Source: CAXMQZ01 sp963707075
GTDB taxonomy: Bacteria > Acidobacteriota > Thermoanaerobaculia > Multivoradales > JAHEKO01
DNA length: 64,000 nt
Assembly: GCA_963707075.1 (NCBI GenBank)
Contig: CAVPOX010000002.1
Coordinates: forward strand, 186,001-250,000
Direction of reading: 5' to 3'
Shown here: positions 1 to 8,201 of the stretch, one piece after another
Layout: each line of letters opens with the position of its first letter
Position numbering within the stretch: the stretch's first letter is position 1
The notes under the pieces: model-generated
The model's database searches: none
Told to the model about the DNA's origin: nothing
What the model saw: only the letters and a program-made list of their open reading frames with translations
Position numbers and translations under genes: made by a program

Positions 1-639
1 GAAAACTGGCAGACCGACTCGACCATCATCACCTATGGAGTTACGCCCCGATTCGAGAAAGCTGGGGAGACCTTGCGTCAGCTCGGGCTTCAGGCGGGCC
101 GATATCTCCTGTACGTCAGTCGCTTCGAACCGGAGAACAACCCTCATCGGGTTGCCGACGCCTATCGACAGGTCGCAGGAGAGGTCCCCCTGGTCATGGT
201 CGGTGGAGCTCCCTATGCAGAGGACTTCGTCACCGGTTTCACGCAGAACGCGGATCCACGGGTTATCTTTCCAGGCCCGGTTTACGGTCGGGGGTATCGC
301 GAGCTGCTCACCCATGCTCTCGGGTATATTCATGCTACCGAGGTTGGCGGGACTCACCCCGCCCTGGTGGAAGCGATGGGTTACGGCAATCCAGTGATCG
401 TCAATGACACGCCCGAGAACAGAGAGGTCGCCGGCCCCGACGCCATGTATTTTCGGGCGAGCTCTTCAGCAGATCTGGCCGACGTCCTGGAGCAGTTCCT
501 GGCGTCCGGACCCGAGCAACGGCAACGGCTCGCCGACCTCGCCCAGCTACGAGCCTCGCAGCACTACCACTGGGACCAGGTGGTGGACGACTATGAGCGG
601 GTCTTCAGACACCTGGCCAGGAGCACCCGGGTGGGATGA
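1..639 (+). CDS. glycosyltransferase family 4 protein (5' end outside window)
   Basis: The reading frame is open from the first base, so only the C-terminal 212 residues are present. They match the donor-binding half of a GT4/GT-B retaining glycosyltransferase: a YVSRFEPENN strand (conserved Arg of the nucleotide-sugar site) near residue 38 and the E-x7-E type motif EVGGTHPALVEAMGYGNPVI near residue 115. The enzyme would add a sugar to a cell-surface glycan in the cytoplasm. Its stop overlaps the start of the next gene by four bases (ATGA), so it is cotranscribed with the two alkaline-phosphatase-superfamily lipoproteins. Acceptor and sugar cannot be told. Confidence 0.85.
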   Translation, partial: ENWQTDSTIITYGVTPRFEKAGETLRQLGLQAGRYLLYVSRFEPENNPHRVADAYRQVAGEVPLVMVGGAPYAEDFVTGFTQNADPRVIFPGPVYGRGYRELLTHALGYIHATEVGGTHPALVEAMGYGNPVIVNDTPENREVAGPDAMYFRASSSADLADVLEQFLASGPEQRQRLADLAQLRASQHYHWDQVVDDYERVFRHLARSTRVG

Positions 640-2915
640 ACGGCTCTGAGCGAAGTCTCGGATTCGTGGGGTTGGCTTGCGTGTTGCTCGCGTCCGCCGG
701 CTGCTCGACCGAAGAAACCCGGCCCCTGCGATCAGATCTGCTGAATGATCCACAGATGATCGCTCTCGACTACACCTCTCCAAGCTATCGATTCGACGGC
801 CAGGGCGGTTCCTTGCTTCCCACAGACGGCTGGGCGCCGTCCGAGGCTGGAAGTCACCCGAAGGACACCTCTTTCTTCGCCTGGGCGCTCAAGGGCAAGG
901 CCTCGATGATCTTTCTGCGGCCACCTGGTGGCGACTTCGATTTGCTTGTCCGCGCCAAGCCCTTCCACTGGGAGGGGGCACCGGTGCAGGTGATGACCGT
1001 CCTGCTCAACGACCAGGAGGTGGCAGCAATCCCCTTTTCACCGGGATGGGAATCCTACAGGACCAAGATACCGGAGCGAGCCCTGCTGCCAGGGATCAAC
1101 GAGTTGACTCTCCAGTTCACCTACTCGGAGCGGCCCAGCAACGTCGTCGGGAGCGGAGACAAACGTCAGCTGAGTTGTGCCTTTTCCGATATCGCCCTGA
1201 TTCCTGCGGCCACACCAGACCCCTGGATTCTCCTCGACGTGCCGCGAGTCGATCAGGACAGGGAACTGGTCGAGATTCCGCCCCGGGGAGGATTCTCGAT
1301 CCCTTTGCCCGGGGGGACTTCGGGAAGGCTGCAGCTGCCCGCGATCGATACCGGCTGTCCGGACTGTGCCCTGATCGTCGAGCTGTCGGGTCCAGAGAGC
1401 GATCTCCAAAGGCTCTGGCAGGGTCCGGTACGTGAAGCCGCGGGGCGCCTCATTCGCTTCGAGACTCCCGCCTCCTGGGCCAGTTTCTTGGGTCTGAGGC
1501 TCGAGGTCCCGGCGGAATCCGCGACTCCAGAGGATTCCAGGACCCTGTTTCGATTGCCGCCGGAATCACTCCAGGTAGAGCGATCCCGCAGCGGGTCGTC
1601 GTCCATGACGACTCCGGTGTTCCTCTACATGATCGATACGCTGCGAGCCGATGCTCTCGCCGTCTACGGCGCGGACCCAGCGACCTCTCCAAGAATCTCG
1701 CAGTTCGCGGCAGGGGCGGTCACGTACAAGGAGTCCTGGTCGCCTGCCGCCTGGACGCTGCCCTCGGTTTCCTCGCTGTTCACCGGCCTGTTTCCAAGCC
1801 GACATGGAATGGGCCTGGCAGATCGCAAAATGCCGGGCGCCACGATGCCTCTGATGGCTCGACTGCTCTCGTCTCGGGGCTATCAGGCCTTTGGCATCTC
1901 CCAGTCCTTTGTCGCCAGTGCCGCTTTCGGACTCGACGTTGGATTCGACAGGTACCTGTTGAGCAATCAACTCAACGGACAGGAGCTCCGATCCCCGGAG
2001 ATTCGCAGATTCCTCCTGATGCTTCTCGCCACCGCAGACCCCGACAGAGTGCCCTTCGCCTACATCCACACAGTCGATCCGCACAGCCCCTATGCCCCCC
2101 GGGAGATGTACCGCAAGTTCCTCAAGGGTACCCGAGGAAACCTGCCGGAGAGAATGTATCGACCCGCCCCCTTCATGCATCAGGGTCTCGGCGAGGATCC
2201 GGAGGAGGTAAGGGTTCTGCGTGCCCTCTACCAGGGCGAGGTGCTTTTCGCGGATCACCAGTTCGGGAGTTTCCTCGATCTGCTGGAGCAGCTGGCCATT
2301 CTCGATCGCAGCCTGGTCATCCTCGTGGGTGACCACGGCGAGGAGTTCGGCGAGCACGGCGCATTCGACCACGGCCGGACCCTCCACCAAGAGATGCTCC
2401 GCGTGCCGCTACTGGTTCAGTATCCGGATGCGCGGTGGGCTGGAACCGAAGTCGACGAGAGGGTGAGTCTCCTCGATGTCTTGCCCACGGTTCTGCACGA
2501 GGTGGGGATCGCGCGCGAGGGCATTGACCTGGATGGCAAACCCCTCCAACCCGACCAGGTCCCCAAGCGGGGCCGACAGGCTGTTTTCGCCGAGACCAAG
2601 ACACAGCCGGCCGAGAACCTCGCCGCTGTCGATATGCAGGCCGTGGCAACGGCCGTGACCAAGTGCATCCACAGCACGAATGGCACGGATCAGTTCTCGC
2701 GCCCCATGCCCGAATGGCAGGCCTACGACCTGGTCACGGATCCTGCCGAGCAGCGACCGCTACAGATGGACAACCCCTCGGCACGCGCTTGTGTGCAACT
2801 GCTGACCAACTGGCTCGAGGCCAGAGAGACCTGGATCGAGGCAGCAGGGGAGCCTGAGAGTGAGGTCGATGAGGAGGCCCTCGAAGCTTTGCGCGCCCTG
2901 GGCTACATTCAATGA
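636..2915 (+). CDS. sulfatase-like lipoprotein (alkaline phosphatase superfamily) with N-terminal beta-sandwich
   Basis: 759 residues. The N-terminus has a lipoprotein signal ending in LASAGC (Cys23), so it is probably anchored in an envelope membrane. Residues about 60-190 form a beta-rich module, and the catalytic domain spans about 327-700 with DTLRAD (metal ligand) near 332 and GDHGEEFGEHG near 565. The nucleophile position reads T-L-P-S-V (Thr near 374), not C/S-x-P-x-R, so formylglycine cannot form and a true sulfatase is unlikely. A phospho-transferase or phosphodiesterase on glycans fits better. The C-terminus ends LRALGYIQ, like the next protein. It overlaps both neighbours by four bases (ATGA). 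Confidence 0.85.
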   Translation: MNGSERSLGFVGLACVLLASAGCSTEETRPLRSDLLNDPQMIALDYTSPSYRFDGQGGSLLPTDGWAPSEAGSHPKDTSFFAWALKGKASMIFLRPPGGDFDLLVRAKPFHWEGAPVQVMTVLLNDQEVAAIPFSPGWESYRTKIPERALLPGINELTLQFTYSERPSNVVGSGDKRQLSCAFSDIALIPAATPDPWILLDVPRVDQDRELVEIPPRGGFSIPLPGGTSGRLQLPAIDTGCPDCALIVELSGPESDLQRLWQGPVREAAGRLIRFETPASWASFLGLRLEVPAESATPEDSRTLFRLPPESLQVERSRSGSSSMTTPVFLYMIDTLRADALAVYGADPATSPRISQFAAGAVTYKESWSPAAWTLPSVSSLFTGLFPSRHGMGLADRKMPGATMPLMARLLSSRGYQAFGISQSFVASAAFGLDVGFDRYLLSNQLNGQELRSPEIRRFLLMLLATADPDRVPFAYIHTVDPHSPYAPREMYRKFLKGTRGNLPERMYRPAPFMHQGLGEDPEEVRVLRALYQGEVLFADHQFGSFLDLLEQLAILDRSLVILVGDHGEEFGEHGAFDHGRTLHQEMLRVPLLVQYPDARWAGTEVDERVSLLDVLPTVLHEVGIAREGIDLDGKPLQPDQVPKRGRQAVFAETKTQPAENLAAVDMQAVATAVTKCIHSTNGTDQFSRPMPEWQAYDLVTDPAEQRPLQMDNPSARACVQLLTNWLEARETWIEAAGEPESEVDEEALEALRALGYIQ

Positions 2916-4534
2916 AGAGCCGGAGACGACGTCGAGGAAATCTGCGACTTCGGCACCTGCTGCCATGCCTCGCCGCGCTGTGGAGCGGCTGCAGTGCCCC
3001 GCCCGCCGATCAGGATCGCAACATCATTCTGATCGTCACCGACACCCTGCGTGCGGATTATCTATCCATTCAAGGCGGTCCCGTCCCCACTCCCAACCTC
3101 GACGAGCTCGCGCGGCGGGGAGTCCGCTTCGAGCGCGCCTACAGCCACATCCCCGTCACCGGCCCCAGCCACAGCTCGATCTTCACCGGGCTCTTGCCTC
3201 AGGAACATGGAGTCGAGATCAACACGCAGCGCCTGCCCAGCGCCCATGTCACCATGGCGGAGACCCTCCGGGATCACGGCTATCAGACCAGGGCAGTGGT
3301 CAGTTTGGGGGTTCTGCGACCTCGGTTCGGTTTCGATCAGGGCTTCGATGACTTCGACGATGGCTTCAGCAACGATTACTTTCGGCGGGGAGACGAGGTC
3401 ACCGACGCGGCTCTCACCTGGCTCTCGTCGCAACCCGGGCAACCCTTCTTTCTCTGGCTTCACTACTCGGATCCTCACGAGCCCTATTCGCCACCCACCA
3501 TGGTCCACCCCAAGGTCGAGATCTGGCAAGAAAACCGCTACCTGCAGACGGTAGCCGTCGACGGGACGCGCCATTTCATCGATCTCGAGCTACAGCCCGG
3601 TGAAACCACCCTGCAGCTCACACGACCTCGCGGAGACTTCCGGGTGGGTCCACAGCTCGTCTTCCGGCAGATTCAAACTCGCAGCGAGAACGTCACCATG
3701 CGGCCCGACGATGGTTGGCTGACGACAAGCGCGACGAGCCAGAATGGACGCCCTCGCCTGCAGGGCACCAGTCAGCTACCCGCGACCCTCGTCCTGCGCA
3801 ACCCCCTCGAGAAGGTCGTCAAGACCCGGTTGATCTTCTTCAGCCACGAGGACTACTCGGAACAGCGGCTACGCGAGCTCTACGCAGGCGAGACCGCCTA
3901 TCTGGATCAACAGATCGGCAGGCTGCTCCGCCAACTCGACGAGCAGGACCGCTGGCGGGACACCATCGTCGTCTTCACATCAGATCATGGTGAGGGACTC
4001 GGCGATCACGGCCGCTCGGGTCATATCGATCAACTCTACGACTCCCTCCTGCGCGTGCCATTGTTGATCATCGCCGAGGGACTGATTCCCTCGAACGAGG
4101 TCGTCGACCTGCCCGTTCGCCTTATCGATCTGCTGCCCACAGTTCTGGATCTCGCCGGTATTCCGACGCCCGCAGGAGTTCATGGAACCAGCCTGGTGCC
4201 CCTGATGACCGACCCGACGGGAGGCGGCCCGTTACCCGTCATTGGCAGCACCTACCGGCCTCTGGCCGAGTTCGACCAGCGGTCGCTTATCCAGTTTCCA
4301 TACAAGTACATCGTCAATCTCCAGACGATGGATGAGGAGCTCTACGACCTGCGAGCGGATCCGAAGGAACAGAGCAATCTGGCCACCTCGCGGCCCGACT
4401 TGACCACCAGAATGCGTCTGGCTCTCGAGCAAAGTGTCGCGGGACTGTCGTCGGACGCTCAGGATGAAGCTGTGACGCCCGAACTCAGTCAGGAAGAGAT
4501 CGACCAGTTGGAAGCGCTCGGCTACGTGAACTAG
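2912..4534 (+). CDS. sulfatase-like protein (alkaline phosphatase superfamily) with inserted beta domain
   Basis: 540 residues, related to the preceding protein. The N-terminus is basic then hydrophobic and ends in SGC (Cys27), a possible but weak lipobox. Metal and substrate motifs are DTLRAD near 45, HYSDPHEPYSPP near 190 and DHGEGLGDHG near 358. The nucleophile motif is T-G-P-S-H (Thr83), again Thr in place of Cys/Ser and no Arg, which argues against formylglycine sulfatase chemistry. Residues about 199-314 are an extra beta-rich insertion splitting the catalytic fold between the PHEP motif and the conserved Y-x-GE-x-AY-x-D-x-QIGRLL helix. The tail is LEALGYVN. It starts inside the previous stop (ATGA). 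Confidence 0.85.
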   Translation: MKSRRRRRGNLRLRHLLPCLAALWSGCSAPPADQDRNIILIVTDTLRADYLSIQGGPVPTPNLDELARRGVRFERAYSHIPVTGPSHSSIFTGLLPQEHGVEINTQRLPSAHVTMAETLRDHGYQTRAVVSLGVLRPRFGFDQGFDDFDDGFSNDYFRRGDEVTDAALTWLSSQPGQPFFLWLHYSDPHEPYSPPTMVHPKVEIWQENRYLQTVAVDGTRHFIDLELQPGETTLQLTRPRGDFRVGPQLVFRQIQTRSENVTMRPDDGWLTTSATSQNGRPRLQGTSQLPATLVLRNPLEKVVKTRLIFFSHEDYSEQRLRELYAGETAYLDQQIGRLLRQLDEQDRWRDTIVVFTSDHGEGLGDHGRSGHIDQLYDSLLRVPLLIIAEGLIPSNEVVDLPVRLIDLLPTVLDLAGIPTPAGVHGTSLVPLMTDPTGGGPLPVIGSTYRPLAEFDQRSLIQFPYKYIVNLQTMDEELYDLRADPKEQSNLATSRPDLTTRMRLALEQSVAGLSSDAQDEAVTPELSQEEIDQLEALGYVN

Positions 4535-4548
4535 TCCGCTCCTGCCGC

Positions 4549-4588
4549 AAAAAAACGGAAAGGCCGGCCGCCATGACGGCGACCGACC
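4549..4588 (-). terminator. Rho-independent terminator of the secreted-protein gene
   Basis: On the minus strand an 11-bp stem (GGTCGGTCGCC/GGCGGCCGGCC, with two G-T wobbles) and a GTCAT loop at 4562-4588 are followed by the T-rich tail TTTCCGTTTTTTT (4549-4561). Read from the plus strand the wobbles become C-A mismatches, so the element acts for the minus-strand gene ending at 4619. Confidence 0.8.
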
Positions 4589-4618
4589 TCGAGACTCTGT
4601 CGTGCTTTGCGACTCGCC

Positions 4619-5338
4619 CTAGGGCAGGGTCGCTCGATAGGACTCGAAGGAGTCGTAGTAGAGCGGACCATCGGTGAGCGGGTCCTGGGGATTGTCGGTG
4701 AAGCCGCTGATGGCTCCCATCTGCACGAAATCGACCCGGTGCAGATCGTTGTCCAGATTGGTCCTCTCGCCTGCCAGGTTTGCTGTGTACTTCGTATTGC
4801 CCTGGTAGAGCCGACAGATGCCATCATTCGCGCCCGGGGCACTCGCCGCCTTGAACTCCATGGTGACCCACTTGCGACCCGGATCCGGCATCACCAGGCC
4901 TCCGATGTACTGGAAGCTACCGTCGTCTTTGCGACAGCCCAGACGCCAGGTATAGCGAGCCACACCTCCCGGCGCATCGACAGCCAGTCGACCAAAAATG
5001 CCGCGGAATACGGTTACCGGCGAGCCGCCGCCATTGTTGAAGTTCTCATCGGCGGCGCGAAAGCCGACGAACCGCGTGGCCTTGGTGCCATTGTCGTTGT
5101 CCATGAAGATGCCGCCGGCGCGATCGACCCAGAACTGGACGCGATAGGTCGACTCGTTGTTGGGGGTGTTATCCCGCACGTAGGTGGGATTGACCGTATT
5201 GGCTTCCATGTCGACTTCCAGACCGAAGTTGCCGTCGATCGCCGCTGCGCCCTTGACGGCCAGCGTGTTGCTCCAGGCCGGAGCAGCTAGCAGCACGGTC
5301 ACTGCTATTGTGAGGATTGCCAAACTTGACTTGTTCAT
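4619..5338 (-). CDS. secreted hypothetical protein
   Basis: 239 residues from an ATG at 5338 preceded by GGAGG (5350-5354) at 11-nt spacing; an in-frame upstream ATG at 5356 lies before this Shine-Dalgarno site and is unlikely. The start MNKSSLAILTIAVTVLLAA gives a clear Sec signal peptide with cleavage after AWS. The mature part is beta-rich with many Asn, Gly and aromatic residues and pairs of short strands, consistent with an extracellular jelly-roll/lectin-like fold, but no family is recognised. It is a single-gene unit with its own strong terminator, convergent with the sulfatase-like genes. Confidence 0.75.
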   Translation of the reverse strand: MNKSSLAILTIAVTVLLAAPAWSNTLAVKGAAAIDGNFGLEVDMEANTVNPTYVRDNTPNNESTYRVQFWVDRAGGIFMDNDNGTKATRFVGFRAADENFNNGGGSPVTVFRGIFGRLAVDAPGGVARYTWRLGCRKDDGSFQYIGGLVMPDPGRKWVTMEFKAASAPGANDGICRLYQGNTKYTANLAGERTNLDNDLHRVDFVQMGAISGFTDNPQDPLTDGPLYYDSFESYRATLP

Positions 5339-5403
5339 GTTCTCTTTCGCCTCCAATCGCTATTGACTTTGACTGAGCTCTCTATTCTCGAAATCATCCG
5401 GGA

Positions 5404-5952
5404 TCAGGAGTGCCGACTCCAACCGCCGAAGCTACCTTCCTCCAGGTCCTCACTGAAGATCGACTGATCCCCGTCGCCGGCGGCGCCTCGGGCCGCAGCA
5501 GGACCGAGGTCGAAATCGCCCTTCACCGCTGACTCGACAACCGGCCTCAGACGGGGCTCGGTCTCGAAGCCTTCCGACAGAATCAGACCTGTTTCGGTCA
5601 GTGAGCCCACTTCCGAGGCTGAAACCGGCTCGTTACCCGCCTGCATCTGCCAGCCACCCGGCAACAGGATCATCGCACCCGCCAATAGTGCCAGAACGGC
5701 TGCGGCAGCCAGATATTGCCGCTGGCGAAGAGGTCGCTTCGCCGAGGGCAGTGGGACCTGGCGAATCCCCTCCAGCACCCCAACCAGGACGGGCTGCGCC
5801 GATTCCGACTCGAGCGCTTCACACCACCAGGCACGACAATGCGGGCATTCCTGCCTGGTCTGCTCGGCTCGCAAGGCTTCCGCATACCCCAGTCGTCCCT
5901 GGGCCAGGCGCAGAACTGATTCTCCATGGGTGGGGCAATCGACTCTCTTCAT
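5404..5952 (-). CDS. putative anti-sigma factor, single-pass membrane protein
   Basis: 182 residues. The first 45 are cytoplasmic with CPTHGE and ECPHC motifs; the C-x2-C resembles a zinc anti-sigma domain (H-x3-C-x2-C) although the usual His is replaced. One transmembrane helix lies at about 78-98 (YLAAAAVLALLAGAMILLP), and the rest would be periplasmic and acidic. It follows the ECF sigma gene on the same strand after 45 bases, the usual sigma/anti-sigma order, so it probably sequesters that sigma factor. No good ribosome-binding site is seen before its ATG. Assignment rests on context and topology. Confidence 0.6.
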   Translation of the reverse strand: MKRVDCPTHGESVLRLAQGRLGYAEALRAEQTRQECPHCRAWWCEALESESAQPVLVGVLEGIRQVPLPSAKRPLRQRQYLAAAAVLALLAGAMILLPGGWQMQAGNEPVSASEVGSLTETGLILSEGFETEPRLRPVVESAVKGDFDLGPAAARGAAGDGDQSIFSEDLEEGSFGGWSRHS

Positions 5953-5997
5953 CTGTTAATAGGACGTATCGGAAGGGAAAAAGTAACGTCTGCCGAC

Positions 5998-6557
5998 TCA
6001 ATCACTTTCACGCAGCCGCTGGAGACGCAGACGCAGACGCTTCCGAGCCCTCGTCAACCGCATCTTCACCGCCTCCTCCGAGATTCCCATGATGTCGGCC
6101 ATCTCACGGGTTGGCACCCCTTCTGCGCGATCTTTCAGCAGAGCGAGACTGCCCTCGATCCTCCAGCCGACAGGGCAGCAACCATTTGGCGGACCTCCGC
6201 ACGCCTCTCTGCGCCCTCGAGCGGGTCATCCTCGCTGCGCAGTTCGGCCGCCAACTCCAGTTCTTCCTCACGGCGAACAGCCTGCCGGCGAAGATGATCC
6301 CGGGCCGCGTTGGCGGCAATCTGTCGCAACCAGGGGCCGAAGGACTGCGGATTTCGCAACGAATCCAATCGCTGCCACGCCCGCAACGCGGTGTCCTGAG
6401 CCAGATCTCGCGCGGTCTCCGCGTTCCGCACACCACAGGCGACAAGGGTCGAGGTCAGGGCCGCACTGTGCAACTCCAGCAGTTCGCGGAAAGCATCATC
6501 ATCCCCCTGCCTGGCAGCGCGAACCAAACGCGTCAGCCTTATCTGATCAGGCACCAC
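5998..6557 (-). pseudogene. ECF RNA polymerase sigma factor, frameshifted between regions 2 and 4
   Basis: The first frame (ATG at 6557) encodes sigma region 2, with ELLELHSAALTSTLVAC and ETARDLAQDTALRAWQRLDS, and the following basic linker, but stops at 6135 after about 140 residues. The missing region 4 is intact in another frame immediately downstream: LLKDRAEGVPTREMADIMG then ISEEAVKMRLTRARKRLRL, ending at TGA 5998-6000. The combined length (560 nt, not a multiple of three) would give about 186 residues, normal for ECF sigma factors, if one base were restored near 6163-6172. It is either an assembly error or a recent single-base deletion. The anti-sigma gene follows directly. Confidence 0.75.
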
Positions 6558-6671
6558 CCAGACTCCTCATGCCGATGAACCTCGCCGTCTCATGGCCGGT
6601 GAGCTCGAAAGTGAGAGGAAATCCCAGAGGGCCATCATAGCAAGCCACTTTTGCACGATAAGATCGCCGTT

Positions 6672-8201
6672 ATGGTCTCCGATTCTCCCCCTTCTGCCCT
6701 TGGAGTCAATGTATTCGGCTACTTCTACGCCGAAAGCGGGGTCGGAGAGCACTCTCGTCAGCTGGTCGAGACGATCCGTCAAGCAGGGATTCCCTACGCC
6801 GCCATCCCCTATACCCGGACCCTCACACGGCAACAACACCCTTTCGCAGACCCGCACATTGGAGACCCTATCTACCCCATCGATATCCTGTCCATCAACG
6901 CCGACGAATTGCCCCACTTCGCAGCAGAGGCCGGCGAGAGCTTTCTCGAGTCCCGGTACAACATAGGTCTCTGGGCCTGGGAGATCGAGGAGTTCCCGAC
7001 GCTCATGGCCCGGAGTCAAAAGCACCTCGACGAGATCTGGGCCAACAGTACCTTCGCGGCCGCAGCGATTCGCACCAAGGTCGACGTGCCGGTCTACGCT
7101 TTTCCCCTCCCTGTTTCAGTGCCGCAACTGGATCGAGCAGACAGGGAAGAGTTGGGACTGCGGGACGGTTTCGCTTTTCTGTTCTGTTTCGACTTCGACA
7201 GCATCTTCGAACGCAAGAACCCGATCGCCGTCATCAGAGCCTTTCAGCTTGCCTTTCCCAATGGCGAATCCGTGTCTCTGATGATCAAGACCATCAACGG
7301 CGCCAAGCAACCAGAAAAGCTGCGCCTGCTGCAGCGCGCTGCCAGCCAGGATCCCCGCATCGATCTCATCGATGAATACTGGACCGCCGAGCGCACCCGA
7401 GCTCTGATGGCCAACTGCGACGCGTACGTCTCCTTGCACCGTGCGGAAGGATTCGGCCTCACCCTGGCCGAGACCATGGCCTACGGCAGGCCGGTGATCG
7501 CCACCAACTACTCGGGCAACCTCGACTTCATGAACAGTGGGAACAGCTATCTCGTACCCGCCACTCGCGTGCCGATCGGCGATGGCTGTGGGCCCTATCC
7601 TGGAAGCGCGGTCTGGTCCGAGCCCGATGTGAGCGAGGCCGCCCGCCTGATGCAACGGGTTGTCACACACCCCGATGAGGCTCGCCAGCGGGGTGAGCGG
7701 GCGCGACATGAGATCCAGAACCATCACAGTCCGGAGGCCCGCTCGAAGTTCGTCAAAGAACGCCTGACGGAGATTGCTGCCGGTATTCCCCCGGTCTCGT
7801 CAGCTTCCACCTTGCCTGCTCTCGGACCTGGTTTTGGCTCCGCGGACGACGTCGATCCAGAGGCGCCGACCGCTGGCAGCTTCATCGGTCCGACCACGCC
7901 AGGGGAGTCCGAGGCGATAGCCAACTACTCAGCGCGGCTGGAGGAGGGGCCCGACCTGCGCTGTCAGACGGGTCTGGGCCAACTCGGTCTCTGGATCCGA
8001 CGCTTCGTCTTCCGGGTTCTGCGCAACTATCACCTCCACCAGGTGCAGCTCGGCAGAGCAAGCCTCCTGGTCATGCGCGAGCAAGAACGGGAGCTGCGGT
8101 CGACCCGGCAACGACTCACTGCTCTCGAGCAGCGACTCGACAATCTCCGATCTCCGGCCGAGTTCCAGGGAAAGGAAGAAGAAGCCGAGTCCGATGGGTA
8201 A
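6672..8201 (+). CDS. glycosyltransferase family 4 protein
   Basis: About 509 residues from ATG 6672 (an upstream in-frame TTG at 6651 is less likely). The N-terminus VNVFGYFYAESGVGEHSR is the acceptor-side Rossmann start with the glycine-rich SGVGE loop. The donor half has FCFDFDSIFERKNPIAVI and the GT4 motif EGFGLTLAETMAYGRPVIAT near residue 260. The last 60 residues are charged and predicted helical or coiled coil (about 455-509), probably for partner or membrane contact. It is divergent from the sigma operon and heads a run of overlapping genes; its stop overlaps the next start (8194). It probably builds an exported polysaccharide. Confidence 0.88.
   Translation: MVSDSPPSALGVNVFGYFYAESGVGEHSRQLVETIRQAGIPYAAIPYTRTLTRQQHPFADPHIGDPIYPIDILSINADELPHFAAEAGESFLESRYNIGLWAWEIEEFPTLMARSQKHLDEIWANSTFAAAAIRTKVDVPVYAFPLPVSVPQLDRADREELGLRDGFAFLFCFDFDSIFERKNPIAVIRAFQLAFPNGESVSLMIKTINGAKQPEKLRLLQRAASQDPRIDLIDEYWTAERTRALMANCDAYVSLHRAEGFGLTLAETMAYGRPVIATNYSGNLDFMNSGNSYLVPATRVPIGDGCGPYPGSAVWSEPDVSEAARLMQRVVTHPDEARQRGERARHEIQNHHSPEARSKFVKERLTEIAAGIPPVSSASTLPALGPGFGSADDVDPEAPTAGSFIGPTTPGESEAIANYSARLEEGPDLRCQTGLGQLGLWIRRFVFRVLRNYHLHQVQLGRASLLVMREQERELRSTRQRLTALEQRLDNLRSPAEFQGKEEEAESDG

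Noticed and set aside
6101..6125. TGGCAC followed by TGC as a sigma-54 (-24/-12) promoter.
   Set aside because: Spacing and -12 element do not match TGGCAC-N5-TTGC, and the site lies inside the sigma-factor coding region.
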